A stretch of DNA of 64,000 bases from Flavobacteriales bacterium (lineage in GTDB: Bacteria > Bacteroidota > Bacteroidia > Flavobacteriales_F > PHOS-HE28): NCBI GenBank assembly GCA_024103275.1, contig JAGFIV010000026.1, forward strand, positions 23,467 through 87,466. Direction: 5' to 3'. A program made the position numbers and the translations under genes. Below the pieces are notes generated by a model. The model saw nothing but the letters and a program-made list of their open reading frames with translations, searched no databases and was not told the DNA's origin. Shown piece by piece: positions 1-8,567 of the stretch (positions are counted from its first letter, which is position 1; the number at the start of each line of letters is the position of its first letter).

Positions 1-540
1 AATCAAGTCCACGGCAGCTTCCGTAGGGGCCACGATCACATCTGCGTTCTGCAATTGTCTCCGTTCAAACCACGCCGCCACCCGGTATTTCAAGGATGCC
101 TCGTGCCATACGCCAAGTTCAACCATATACCGGCTGTGCGGCTCGAAGCTCACCAGCACAAACCGGTGAAAGCCCAGGGAGCGCAATACGCTGGCATAAG
201 ACCCTGACATGGAAAGAAATGCCACAACCGTTTTCTTCCTGCTGCGCCGCGCGAACCATAGGCTTTTAACGCAGAAGAGCACCATGTTGCGCATGCGCTG
301 CATGAATTGGCGGCCCTGGACATGGTACTTCAATGGCTGCCAACGGATGCCCCGTGCGACCATGTCGTCCAATACGGATTGAGGCGGAGATGCCGTTCCT
401 TCAGGTTCTTCCGTGAAAAACAGCATGGGCGTGCCTGGGTCTTCCTCCTGGAGGCGCATCGCATAGCGGAGCATGAGCAACGATACCAATGGATCGTTGA
501 TCCCATGGCTGCATACCACCACGACACACTCCCGTCCCAT
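1..540 (-). CDS. Glycosyltransferase, GT4-like, N-terminal part (runs off the left end)
   Basis: The reverse strand is open from an ATG at 540 to the window edge (180 codons, no stop). The start, MGRECVVVVCSHGINDPLVS, looks like the first beta strand and loop of a GT-B glycosyltransferase. Later come a basic stretch (FARRSRKKTVVAFLSMSGSY), FVLVSFEPHSRYMVELGVW, and ADVIVAPTEAAVDLI, which resembles the end of the N-terminal Rossmann domain, where GT4 enzymes carry a 'vivaps' element. The upstream gene's TGA overlaps this ATG (TGATG), implying translational coupling. The EPS/O-antigen neighbours fit sugar transfer in the cytoplasm. The donor-binding C-terminal half is outside the window, so the family call is an inference. 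Confidence 0.6.
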   Translation of the reverse strand, partial: MGRECVVVVCSHGINDPLVSLLMLRYAMRLQEEDPGTPMLFFTEEPEGTASPPQSVLDDMVARGIRWQPLKYHVQGRQFMQRMRNMVLFCVKSLWFARRSRKKTVVAFLSMSGSYASVLRSLGFHRFVLVSFEPHSRYMVELGVWHEASLKYRVAAWFERRQLQNADVIVAPTEAAVDLI

Positions 541-2024
541 CAAACAGCCACCGGCGTTGCGCTCCCTTCAACAAGGCCCACCGGGCCCGTCTTCTTCGCC
601 GGCTTCCGTACCGGTTCCCCACGGAGGTAATTTCTCAATTCAAAACGCTTTCCACGTGCCTCGCACCAAAGCCGCTCCCTGTTCAAGAAGTCCACAATGA
701 AACAGGCGCTGACCAGAAAGGGGATCAGTGGAATCTTGAACCGCACCAAGGCACCGAAATTCGGCGTGGTGAGCCCAATGATGAAACCAAACACCAGTGC
801 AAAGGACATGCACATCATGACAATGGGGCTGCCCCTAATGCAACGCAAAAAGAACCATACCCGCGTACGCCACAAAACCACCATTCCCATGATGAGGAGC
901 CATGTGTTCTCCAAGGCGCTCAGCACCATGACAACGCTTCGCGATTCCCAAAGGAAAGGCCTGAACAATGCAGCCATGATGGCGGTCGGGGCCCTTTTCA
1001 ACATCCCGGTGGCCGTTCCATCGAGCTTCCCCACATCGAAGTAGTTCGAACCATACTCTTCGGCCCGCTGCATGTCGCGCTGAATGTTGATCGTGGTGGT
1101 CATGGCCTCATCCAAGCTGAACTTGCCCAACTGATCCCCCAGGGCAACCAATAACGTGTACGCCCCAGCAACCAACATCATCAACAACATCGGCAGGGCC
1201 ATAACCCGGATGATGGCATTCCGAAACTTGGCTACCCGATAATAGGCAAGCCACAGCAGCGTCACTGGCATGAGGACCATGAAGATATAGGGCTTCAACA
1301 TGAGTAACAGGCTTGCAGAGAGCATCAGGCCAGCGATATTGAAAAACAAATGGTCCCTTTTGAAAAACACCTTATCAAAACAATGGACCCACCAACATGT
1401 GGCACTGAATGTCAGCGTATCCTTCATTATGCCTGAGCCCCAAAAGGCGACGGAAGGCAAATAGAGGAACCCGATGGCAAGCCTATTCATCAAGGAAGGG
1501 AAATAGCCGACGAACGTCTGATAGCATCGCCAAACCCCGATGTAGCAAATACTGGCGAGCAGCAGGGCGGTGAGGACATAGCTCCGGAACGTGATCAACA
1601 CAAGCGGGGAAATGACCCGAACTACCATAAATGTGCGCGAATCGTTGAAGACATATCCGAAAGGTTGGGTACCGATTGCCGTGAACAAGTTCAGGTGGGC
1701 TGCATCATTTGGGCCAAAGAGCACTTGAAGGAATGCGATAAAATCCGCGGCCGCCAGTTGGGTCATCGCCACCGCTGAATAGAAATAGGCAATTGTATCA
1801 CCGCCATTGTAATAATAAAAGTAGATCAGGCTGAAGGCCAGCCCGCCCCCGACCTTAGCATAGAACCCCCATAGGAAGTGCTTGTACTCGGGTTCCTTGC
1901 GCAAGCGCATATTTTTTTGGCGGCTGAAATAGAGGAACGCGACCATGACGTACACGATGCTCATCAGCCACTCCCAAGGCTCTATGCCCACCTCTCCGAA
2001 ATAATACACCAGGATCAACAGCAT
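540..2024 (-). CDS. Polytopic membrane protein of a polysaccharide locus (Wzy-like polymerase candidate)
   Basis: A protein of 494 residues with about ten hydrophobic segments, for example around SIVYVMVAFLYF, GLAFSLIYFYYYNGG, VLTALLLASICYIGVW, LLLMLKPYIFMVLMPVTLLW and LLIMGMVVLWRT. I recognise no motif. Size, topology and position beside a glycosyltransferase and sugar-modifying genes suggest a polymerase or similar EPS membrane protein, but this is inference. The longest frame begins with TTG at 2033; ATG 2024 is preferred because a near-consensus -7 box (GACATTTG on the minus strand, 2031-2038) covers the TTG. The stop overlaps the next start (TGATG at 538-542), so the two genes are probably co-translated. 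It is divergent from the SDR gene at 2129. Confidence 0.6.
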   Translation of the reverse strand: MLLILVYYFGEVGIEPWEWLMSIVYVMVAFLYFSRQKNMRLRKEPEYKHFLWGFYAKVGGGLAFSLIYFYYYNGGDTIAYFYSAVAMTQLAAADFIAFLQVLFGPNDAAHLNLFTAIGTQPFGYVFNDSRTFMVVRVISPLVLITFRSYVLTALLLASICYIGVWRCYQTFVGYFPSLMNRLAIGFLYLPSVAFWGSGIMKDTLTFSATCWWVHCFDKVFFKRDHLFFNIAGLMLSASLLLMLKPYIFMVLMPVTLLWLAYYRVAKFRNAIIRVMALPMLLMMLVAGAYTLLVALGDQLGKFSLDEAMTTTINIQRDMQRAEEYGSNYFDVGKLDGTATGMLKRAPTAIMAALFRPFLWESRSVVMVLSALENTWLLIMGMVVLWRTRVWFFLRCIRGSPIVMMCMSFALVFGFIIGLTTPNFGALVRFKIPLIPFLVSACFIVDFLNRERLWCEARGKRFELRNYLRGEPVRKPAKKTGPVGLVEGSATPVAV

Positions 2025-2128
2025 CGTGCCCAAATGTCGGGGTTAACCGGGAACCATCAATGCCATAGGACACCACCTTCCAGCGGACCAAGCGGGCGCC
2101 CCGGCGGGTTTGTGGCTTTCTTTGCGCC

Positions 2129-2878
2129 ATGGTCGTCGGATCGGGGATGGTGGCACGTGCCTTCGCGGCATTCCAGGTTGATCCCGCTATCCTGATCTTC
2201 GCTTCCGGGGTTTCCAATTCATCCACCGCCACCGAGGCCGACCACCGGCGCGAACATGACCTGCTGGACAGTCAACCATTGCTTGGGCGACGATTGGTCT
2301 ACTTCAGCACCTGCAGCATTTACGACCCATCCCTGACCAATTCCCCGTACATCCGCCATAAAAGGGCCATGGAGGACCATGTGAAAGCATGCACACCCGA
2401 CCATACCATCTTCCGCCTGCCCAACCTGGTCGGCCATACGCCCAATCCCCACACCCTGTGCAACTTCCTGCGGGACCGCATCCAGGCCAATGAGCCGGTA
2501 CACCTCCAAACCCGGGCCTGCCGCTATCTGATGGACATCGACGCAGTAGCCTTGGCCTGTGGGCACATGATACGCAATGGGGCCTTTTGGGGGCAGACCG
2601 TCAATGTCTGCATCGATCCGTCGGCACCTCTGCCGCAACTGCTCCAGGAGATGGAACGGATCCTGGGCCGTACGGCCCACCGCCTGGAAGAAGAACGAGG
2701 GGCGTGCTACGAGGTGGAAAACGCTTCATTCAAACAGTTCTGGACCATGGAGATGGGATTGCCGTGGCCGACCGGGCAACATTGGCAACGGGTATTGGCC
2801 AAATACTACGCCCCCCGTCCAGCGGCCGGCGGACCATGGCCGGGCGCCACCGCCGACCGGCCTGAAGGGAACCTTTAA
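2129..2878 (+). CDS. Short SDR / NAD-dependent epimerase-dehydratase-like sugar oxidoreductase
   Basis: 249 residues. The Rossmann nucleotide loop is at the extreme N-terminus (VVGSGMVARAF, residues 2-12), followed by ILIFASGVSNS (about 21-31), the catalytic region VYFSTCSIYDP and the Tyr-x3-Lys pair in SPYIRHK. FRLPNLVGHTPNPHTLCNFL then matches the substrate-domain start of extended SDRs. It is shorter than classical extended SDRs (about 300 residues) but matches the small SDR subgroup seen in O-antigen clusters, so it is probably complete. A likely role is oxidation, reduction or epimerisation of a nucleotide sugar in the cytoplasm; the substrate cannot be told. A -7-like box (TTTCTTTG, 2117-2124) lies just before the ATG. 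Confidence 0.65.
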   Translation: MVVGSGMVARAFAAFQVDPAILIFASGVSNSSTATEADHRREHDLLDSQPLLGRRLVYFSTCSIYDPSLTNSPYIRHKRAMEDHVKACTPDHTIFRLPNLVGHTPNPHTLCNFLRDRIQANEPVHLQTRACRYLMDIDAVALACGHMIRNGAFWGQTVNVCIDPSAPLPQLLQEMERILGRTAHRLEEERGACYEVENASFKQFWTMEMGLPWPTGQHWQRVLAKYYAPRPAAGGPWPGATADRPEGNL

Positions 2879-2926
2879 TTTCGACCAGGACCACGGCAAC
2901 GCGCGTCCGCGCAGCCTCACCAGCCC

Positions 2927-3808
2927 ATGACTGATTCCTTGTCCCGCCCTTGCCCCTTATGTGGATCATTGGACCGTTCCTCCATTCCGGTACCCAAGGG
3001 CCAGTATCTCGTCCGGTGCAAAGCCTGTGGCATGGCCTTCGTTGGCCGGGAACCCTCCATGCGCGAACTGCAAGCATATTACGGTGCCTATCCGGTCGTG
3101 GAAAACATCTCCCCGGTGACCCTGCAACGATATGATGAACTGTTGGAGCGGTTCAGCTCCCATCGGATGACCGGCAGAATCCTCGATGTGGGCTGCGGCG
3201 GTGGCTCTTTCTTGGAACGGGCCATGGCCAAGGGCTGGGAAACCTGTGGAACGGAGTTCGGTGCGGGACCGATTGCTGCCTGCCGGGCAAAAGGCATCCG
3301 GGTCTTTGAAGGCCCCTTGCGCCCCGACGACCACCCTGCCGAAGGATATGATGTGGTGTGTGCGTTCGAGGTAGTGGAACACTTGGTCCGCCCGGGCCCG
3401 GAAATCGACAACATGCTCAAGCTCCTCAGGCCAGGCGGGCTTCTCTATGTGACCGTGCCGAACTTCAACTGTCTGGCACGGCGCATGGATCAGGCCCACT
3501 GGAACGTCATCAATTATCCGGAGCACCTCAACCATTTCACCCGCAGGACCTTGCACCGGATGCTGGAGGGCAAGGAGCTGAGGAAGGCTTGGCTCACCAC
3601 CACCGGGTTCAGCATGGAACGCTGGATGACCAAAAAGAGACGGGACAAGGTGACGAAAACCGAAGCCCACCATGCACAGGACCAATTCAGGGAACGGATT
3701 GAAGCACGGTGGCACCTCCGCCTCGCCAAGGCCGCCATCAATTACCTCCTGGACCTGTCCGGCCTGGGCGATTTCATGAAAGCCGGATACATGAAGCCCG
3801 CACGTTGA
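2927..3808 (+). CDS. Class I SAM-dependent methyltransferase with N-terminal zinc-ribbon-like module
   Basis: 293 residues. The N-terminus carries two CxxC pairs (CPLCGSLD and CKACGMAF, about residues 8-40), typical of a small zinc ribbon before a methyltransferase. Motif I is ILDVGCGGGSFLERA (about 85-99), followed by an acidic strand end (CGTEFG) and the conserved VVCAFEVVEHLVRPGPEI with a later LLRPGGLLYVTVPN. This layout is typical of sugar or lipid O/C-methyltransferases in polysaccharide loci. It lies 48 bp after the SDR and 24 bp before the deacetylase, so it is probably co-transcribed with them and methylates a nucleotide sugar or glycan. The substrate is unknown. Confidence 0.8.
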   Translation: MTDSLSRPCPLCGSLDRSSIPVPKGQYLVRCKACGMAFVGREPSMRELQAYYGAYPVVENISPVTLQRYDELLERFSSHRMTGRILDVGCGGGSFLERAMAKGWETCGTEFGAGPIAACRAKGIRVFEGPLRPDDHPAEGYDVVCAFEVVEHLVRPGPEIDNMLKLLRPGGLLYVTVPNFNCLARRMDQAHWNVINYPEHLNHFTRRTLHRMLEGKELRKAWLTTTGFSMERWMTKKRRDKVTKTEAHHAQDQFRERIEARWHLRLAKAAINYLLDLSGLGDFMKAGYMKPAR

Positions 3809-3832
3809 TCGGCGGAAACACGGCATTCCAGG

Positions 3833-4849
3833 ATGGGAACCAAACGCTCACCCACCCGAAAGGGCTTACCGGGCACATTCGTTGTTTCCCTCGACTTCGA
3901 GTTGATGTGGGGCATGCGGGACAAGGATGGCTTGGAAGGATACATGAACAACTTCCTTGGGGTGCGCCATGCGTTGCCGCAAATGCTCGATGCCTTCGAG
4001 GAACATGGCGTGAAGGCCACGTTTGCCACTGTCGGCCTGCTCTTCTTCGACAACAAGGCGCAGATGGTGGCTAGCCTGCCCGGCATACGGCCCTCTTATG
4101 CCAACCAGTACCTTTCCCCGTACGAAAGCCATTTGGGACAGGTGGGTGAGGATGAGGCCACGGACCCACTCCATTTCGGTGCCTCGTTGATCCGGCTGAT
4201 CCAGCAAAGGCCCCAACACGAGATTGCCTCCCACACCTTTTCGCACTACTACTGCCTGGAGCGCGGCCAGAACGAGGAACAGTTCGAGGCCGACCTGAAA
4301 GCAGCGGTCGAGGCCGCCAAGGCCATGGGCGTGACATTGCGAAGCCTTGTCTTCCCGCGCAACCAGTTTAATCCGTCCTATCTGGCCGTTTGCCAAAACC
4401 ATGGCATACAGGCATTCCGGGGGAACGAAAACAACTGGTTGCACCAGGCGCGCAGCAACGACCAGGAAAGCCTGCTGCGAAGGGGAATGCGCTTCCTGGA
4501 CACTTGGCTGGACCTGACCGGCCCAAATTGCCATCCTTGGCCCCTGAAGCAGGCAGGATCACCCGTGAACATCCCATCGAGCCGCTTCCTTCGTCCGTGG
4601 GACCAGAGGTTGCGTATGCTGGAAAATCTCCGGTTGAAACGGATCACCCGGGCCATGGAACATGCCGCACACACCGGCACCATCTTCCATCTGTGGTGGC
4701 ATCCGCATAACTTCGGGGTCCATACGGCCCGGAACATCGCGGTGCTGCGCGCGGTGCTTGGTCATTTCAATCGGATGAAGGAGGAATACGGCATGCAAAG
4801 CCTTACCATGGCCGAAGTGGCCGACAAGGTCCTGGCCGATGCCTCTTGA
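3833..4849 (+). CDS. Polysaccharide deacetylase (NodB-homology) family protein
   Basis: 338 residues. NodB-type features are visible: the metal and catalytic loop FVVSLDFELMWG near residues 13-24, EHGVKATFATVGLL (strand 2), the His-rich motif IASHTFSHYYCLE around residue 140, LVFPRNQ near 170, and a C-terminal FHLWWHPHNFG. These CE4-type proteins remove N-acetyl or N-formyl groups from sugars with a divalent metal. No signal peptide is seen, so a cytoplasmic substrate such as a lipid- or nucleotide-linked sugar is likely. The last 11 bases overlap the start of the formyltransferase gene, indicating tight coupling of two enzymes acting on the same kind of amino group. Confidence 0.78.
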   Translation: MGTKRSPTRKGLPGTFVVSLDFELMWGMRDKDGLEGYMNNFLGVRHALPQMLDAFEEHGVKATFATVGLLFFDNKAQMVASLPGIRPSYANQYLSPYESHLGQVGEDEATDPLHFGASLIRLIQQRPQHEIASHTFSHYYCLERGQNEEQFEADLKAAVEAAKAMGVTLRSLVFPRNQFNPSYLAVCQNHGIQAFRGNENNWLHQARSNDQESLLRRGMRFLDTWLDLTGPNCHPWPLKQAGSPVNIPSSRFLRPWDQRLRMLENLRLKRITRAMEHAAHTGTIFHLWWHPHNFGVHTARNIAVLRAVLGHFNRMKEEYGMQSLTMAEVADKVLADAS

Positions 4850-5606
4850 ACAGGTCGTCCTGGTGGCCCGCGAAAGCGACCATACGAACATCCTGTACAA
4901 CGCCTTGGCGGCGAAGTTTCCGACCCATGTCATTTTTGAAGAACCACCGGCCAGGTGGAAATTGATCCGTTGGCGGGTACGACGCTCAGGTTGGTTGCGG
5001 GTTGTCGGGCAGCTAATGTTCCACGCCCTGGTGGCAGTGCCGCTTCAATGCAGCTCCTCAAAACGGCGTGCGGCGATCGTGGCCAGCGCTGGCTGCTCAA
5101 CCGCCCCTCCTCCACCTTCACGGGCTTCGCGCACCCCGTCCGTGAACAGCCGTGATTGCCGCGCACAAATCGAGGCCCTGCGACCGCTGGTGGTCGTGAT
5201 CAACGGCACACGGATCCTCACCCGGGAAACGCTGACAGCATTCCGGATACCCGTACTGAACGTCCATGCAGGCATCACCCCCAAATACCGGGGCGTGCAT
5301 GGCGCCTATTGGGCATTGGCGAACAAGGACCGGGAACACTGCGGCGTGACCGTACACCTGGTGGATGAAGGTGTGGATACCGGCGGCATCCTCCACCAGG
5401 CCTTGATACAACCTGGCCCGCAGGATCATTTTGCCACCTACCCCACCCTCCAAATGGTGACCGGCAGCCGTCTGCTTTGCAGGGCCGTGGGCGAGGTGAT
5501 CTCCGGAACGGCATCGGTGATCCAAGCATCCGCCGAAAGCAGGCGTTGGTACCACCCCACCTTGTGGGGATATTATTGGAACCGCCTCACCACGGGCGTG
5601 CGCTGA
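4839..5606 (+). CDS. Formyltransferase-fold protein (methionyl-tRNA/sugar formyltransferase-like)
   Basis: 255 residues. The C-terminal half is a clear formyltransferase domain: VVINGTRIL, then VLNVHAGITPKYRGVHG containing the Asn and His of the N-x-H-x-G formyl-THF site, and VHLVDEGVDTGGIL with the conserved Asp. There is no separate OB-fold tRNA-binding C-terminal domain, so it is not an ordinary Fmt. Comparable enzymes N-formylate amino sugars (ArnA or VioF types) using N10-formyl-THF. The middle (about residues 68-100, rich in Ser, Pro and Arg) is poorly conserved, but the frame stays open throughout. The ATG lies inside the deacetylase gene (11-bp overlap). A role in making an N-formylated sugar for this locus is inferred. 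Confidence 0.7.
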   Translation: MPLEQVVLVARESDHTNILYNALAAKFPTHVIFEEPPARWKLIRWRVRRSGWLRVVGQLMFHALVAVPLQCSSSKRRAAIVASAGCSTAPPPPSRASRTPSVNSRDCRAQIEALRPLVVVINGTRILTRETLTAFRIPVLNVHAGITPKYRGVHGAYWALANKDREHCGVTVHLVDEGVDTGGILHQALIQPGPQDHFATYPTLQMVTGSRLLCRAVGEVISGTASVIQASAESRRWYHPTLWGYYWNRLTTGVR

Positions 5607-5614
5607 TCCCCCGT

Positions 5615-6502
5615 TTACCGGTACAGGTCGATCCGCTTGTAGCTGTTGCCGTCCACGCCACGGAGGCCTTCCACATCCAGTTTCGGCTCAAACAAGCGCT
5701 TGACCCGCCGGAGCAGGGTCTTTATCGGCAACGGCACATACTTGCGCACCAGGTGCCTCACGCGCCCTTCACCTTCGCGGACCGTATCGGATTTTATTGA
5801 ATCTACCACCGACCAGGCGTCCAAATAATCACTTTGCTGCGGCGTGTGGAAGCCCTCCACCTGGCGCACCTTGCGGGCAACGAGGCAAAGTATCACCGGC
5901 GTGGAGCTGACCAAGGCACCCCGGTGGCCTACAACCTGCGGGTCGGTGACCTCCAGCCAGTCTGTCGCCGTCTGTAGCAGTGCCGTGCGGACCTCGAAGC
6001 CGTTTGCCGCTGAAAAGATGCGGAAGTACAGCTCCGGACTAAACTGATAAAAACCATGGCCCATCTGGTTATCCGCCGGCGTTATCGCCACATAATGCCC
6101 ACCGACCGCCAGCATGTCCATGCAACTGCGGATGGCATTGGGGAAGTGGAAAACATGCTCGATGGTGCCGCCATCCAAAATGCAATCGTAGCGGCCATGC
6201 AACTCCTGCGGAACCGGTTGGTTAAGGTCATGCCTGATGGTGGCCCCCTCATAATCCGACGCATCCATGCTGTCCACCTCCTTGGCACCGAACCCATGGA
6301 GGAACGATTCGCAATAGCCCGTCCCGGCCTTCCAGGCACCGCTCGCTTGAAAGGACACCCCGAATCGATCCGCTACCGCGCCAACCTCCTTAGGGGAGAC
6401 GAACATCTGCTGCCGGCCCAGGGTCAATGTACGGGACCAATCCACCCCATACCGCTTCCGGACGTGGAAAAGGAACTCGCAGGATTTTAACGCCAAGCCC
6501 AT
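5615..6502 (-). CDS. Methyltransferase-like protein of a polysaccharide locus
   Basis: 295 residues from ATG 6502. The central part resembles a class I SAM methyltransferase lacking a clean glycine-rich motif I: YCESFLHGFGAKEVDSMDAS, then YDCILDGGTIEHVFHFPNAI, LAVGGHYVAITPADNQMGHG and FYQFSPELYFRIF. These match the post-I and motif II/III region of the Methyltransf_11/25 type. A basic C-terminal tail (VRKYVPLPIKTLLRRVKRLF) could contact membrane. The longer frame to 6628 is disfavoured because a -7-like box (TATATTCG on the minus strand, 6525-6532) sits before ATG 6502. It is convergent with the formyltransferase gene, only 8 bp away. The substrate is unknown. Confidence 0.6.
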   Translation of the reverse strand: MGLALKSCEFLFHVRKRYGVDWSRTLTLGRQQMFVSPKEVGAVADRFGVSFQASGAWKAGTGYCESFLHGFGAKEVDSMDASDYEGATIRHDLNQPVPQELHGRYDCILDGGTIEHVFHFPNAIRSCMDMLAVGGHYVAITPADNQMGHGFYQFSPELYFRIFSAANGFEVRTALLQTATDWLEVTDPQVVGHRGALVSSTPVILCLVARKVRQVEGFHTPQQSDYLDAWSVVDSIKSDTVREGEGRVRHLVRKYVPLPIKTLLRRVKRLFEPKLDVEGLRGVDGNSYKRIDLYR

Positions 6503-6524
6503 CCAGCTCTTCGTTTCTGGGCGG

Positions 6525-6532
6525 CGAATATA
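6525..6532 (-). promoter_or_regulatory. -7 promoter box before the methyltransferase-like gene
   Basis: Reads TATATTCG on the minus strand, one base from the Bacteroidota TAnnTTTG box. It places transcription start near 6518 and supports ATG 6502. I see no good -33 TTG at the usual distance. Confidence 0.4.
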
Positions 6533-6767
6533 GATGCCTTGCCCGGCCCGAGTCCCAGCGGCTATGCCCTCAAGGGCTGCTCTCATACCTTGTGGTGCCC
6601 ACCGCGACCGAGCAAGCCATGGGGTCACGGGGGCGGGCTGCGGGGCTCAATCGGCCGGGGCCGACCAATCCGTTCTTGCCCGACGTTCGGTGTGGGCATT
6701 CGTCCGCTCGGCCTCCACGTTTTCCGCATAAGGGTCACGGCCTCTCGCACGGGCCGCGCCCCATCCC

Positions 6768-7232
6768 TCACCCATGGTGGTACCCGCTCCCCTTCAGGAT
6801 GCTTAGCGCGCGGTACAGCTGCTCGGCGAACAAGACCCGCACCAACTGGTGCGGGAAGACCATTTGCGACAGGGAAAGCACCAGGTCCGCACGTTGGCGC
6901 ACCTCGTCCGTGAAGCCGTAGGCCCCACCGATCAGGAAGGCCGTATCACGGACGCCTTGGTCGCGCCACGTGCCCAGCTGTTGCGCAAATGCCGGGCTGG
7001 TGAGCGGTTTGCCGCGCTCGTCCAGCACCACCACTTTCCCGCCGGGCCGCAGCGCGGCCAGTGCCCGTTCACTCTCGGTGCGCTGCTGCCAGGGCGGTTC
7101 GCCGCGGCCCGCATCGGCAACCACCGAAAGTTCCACCTGCCCCAGGCGCCCGATGCGTGACAGGTAGTACTCCAGCCCGTCCGCCACGTGGCCACGTTCG
7201 GTGCGCCCCACGAGTATCAGCCGCAGGCGCAT
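6768..7232 (-). CDS. rlmH: 23S rRNA (pseudouridine-1915-N3)-methyltransferase RlmH
   Basis: 154 residues, the normal length of the family. It begins MRLRLILVGRTE and carries the SPOUT trefoil-knot signatures VVVLDERGKPLTSPAFA, FLIGGAYGFTDEV (SAM loop) and the C-terminal LSLSQMVFPHQLVRVLFAEQLYRALSI followed by GSGYHHG. RlmH methylates pseudouridine 1915 in helix 69 of 23S rRNA within assembled 70S ribosomes. It is divergent from the DUF4783 gene, with about 77 bp between starts. The call is secure. Confidence 0.97.
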   Translation of the reverse strand: MRLRLILVGRTERGHVADGLEYYLSRIGRLGQVELSVVADAGRGEPPWQQRTESERALAALRPGGKVVVLDERGKPLTSPAFAQQLGTWRDQGVRDTAFLIGGAYGFTDEVRQRADLVLSLSQMVFPHQLVRVLFAEQLYRALSILKGSGYHHG

Positions 7233-7309
7233 TCACCCTTCCCCCTTGTTGACAACTCCGCCATTCCCAAGGGCCAAATGTGGCCCGGTCTTTGCAAAAT
7301 TGCGGCATC

Positions 7310-7720
7310 ATGCGTTATTCCATCCTCATCCGCGCGGCCCTGGCCGCCATCTTGATGGTGGCCTTTACCGGACTGCGGGCCCAGAAGGAGGTCAAGGACC
7401 AGGTGGTCCAGGCCATCAATCGGGGCAATGCGCCGGCACTGGCCAAATACATGGTGGCCAATGTGGACATGACCTTGCCCGGGTCCAGCGACTATTACAG
7501 CAAGGCCCAGGCCGAACAGATGCTGCGCAAGTTCTTCGATGAGCACCAGCCCAAGGCACTGACCATCGCGCATGAAGGCACCAACCGCTCAGGCGACTGT
7601 TATTACATTGGCGACCTGGCCACCGGCAAAGGCGACTTCCGGGTGACCTTTTTCCTGAAAAAGGGGGAGGAAGGCTTCGTGGTGAAGCAGTTGCGGATAG
7701 AAACGGGCCGGGAACGATGA
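7310..7720 (+). CDS. DUF4783 family exported protein
   Basis: 136 residues from ATG 7310. The N-terminus (MRYSILIRAALAAILMVAFT, then GLRAQ) is a Sec signal peptide ending near residue 25. The mature part, with VVQAINRGNAPALAKYMVANVDMTLPG, a SKAQAEQMLRKFF motif and CYYIGDLATGKGDFRVTFFLKK, has the cystatin/NTF2-like pattern of DUF4783, a small periplasmic family of Bacteroidota with no known function. It sits 1 bp before nadC and is very probably co-transcribed with it, a common arrangement in the phylum. An in-frame ATG at 7280 would place residues before the signal peptide and is disfavoured. Confidence 0.8.
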   Translation: MRYSILIRAALAAILMVAFTGLRAQKEVKDQVVQAINRGNAPALAKYMVANVDMTLPGSSDYYSKAQAEQMLRKFFDEHQPKALTIAHEGTNRSGDCYYIGDLATGKGDFRVTFFLKKGEEGFVVKQLRIETGRER

Positions 7721-7721
7721 C

Positions 7722-8567
7722 ATGATTCCGCTTGGGGTGGGTGAATTGATAGACCAGGCCATCGCCGAGGACGTGGGCGAAGGCGACCATACCTCGCTGG
7801 CCATCCTGCCCATGGCGGCCCATGGCGCCGCCCATCTGTTGGTCAAGGCCGACGGGGTGCTGGCGGGCGTGGAAATGGCGCAGGCCATCTGCAACCGTGT
7901 GGACAAGCAACTGAACCTGAGGCCGCTGCTGATGGATGGTGCCAAGGTGTCACCGGGGGACGTGGCCTTCACCCTCAACGGATCCTCGCGCAGCATCCTG
8001 CTGGCCGAGCGGGTGCTGCTCAATTTCATGCAGCGCATGAGCGGCATCGCCACCTTGACCAGGGCCTTCGTGGATGCCGTGGAGGGCACCGGCTGCCGGG
8101 TGCTGGACACGCGAAAGACCACGCCCTGCCTGCGCCAGGTGGAGAAGTGGGCCGTGCGCATCGGGGGCGGCACCAACCACCGCATGGGCCTGTATGACAT
8201 GATGATGATCAAGGACAACCACGCCGATTTCGCCGGCGGGATCGACCACGCCATCAAGCGGGCCATCTCCTACCAGGCGGAGAAGGGCCTGAACATCCCC
8301 ATCGAGGTGGAGGTGCGCAGCCTGAAGGAACTGGCGAAAGTGCTGGACACCGGCGGCATCCAGCGCATCATGCTGGACAACTTCCCCCTCGACGACCTGC
8401 GTGCCGCCGTGAAGCGGATCGGCGGCCGTTTCCCCACCGAGGCCAGCGGCGGCATCACCTTGAAGACGGCCCGTTCCTATGCCGCCACCGGCGTGGATTT
8501 CATTTCCGTGGGTGCCCTCACCCACTCGGCCGTGTGCCTGGACCTGAGCCTGAAAGCCATGGGATAA
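7722..8567 (+). CDS. nadC: Nicotinate-nucleotide diphosphorylase (carboxylating), quinolinate phosphoribosyltransferase
   Basis: 281 residues, full length. It converts quinolinate and PRPP to nicotinate mononucleotide, CO2 and PPi in de novo NAD synthesis. Family signatures appear in order: DVGEGDHTS near the N-terminus, ERVLLNFMQRMSGIAT, the substrate-binding DTRKTTPCLR, GGGTNHRMGLYDMMMIKDNH, IEVEVRSL, IMLDNF, and EASGGI with VDFISVGALTHS at the end. The gene starts 1 bp after the DUF4783 stop and its TAA overlaps the next ATG (TAATG), so three genes form a compact operon. nadA and nadB are not in the window. Confidence 0.97.
   Translation: MIPLGVGELIDQAIAEDVGEGDHTSLAILPMAAHGAAHLLVKADGVLAGVEMAQAICNRVDKQLNLRPLLMDGAKVSPGDVAFTLNGSSRSILLAERVLLNFMQRMSGIATLTRAFVDAVEGTGCRVLDTRKTTPCLRQVEKWAVRIGGGTNHRMGLYDMMMIKDNHADFAGGIDHAIKRAISYQAEKGLNIPIEVEVRSLKELAKVLDTGGIQRIMLDNFPLDDLRAAVKRIGGRFPTEASGGITLKTARSYAATGVDFISVGALTHSAVCLDLSLKAMG

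Noticed and set aside
4839..5606. Frameshift in the middle of the formyltransferase-like gene
   Set aside because: The Ser/Pro/Arg-rich segment looks odd, but the frame stays open and the motifs on both sides are in the same frame.
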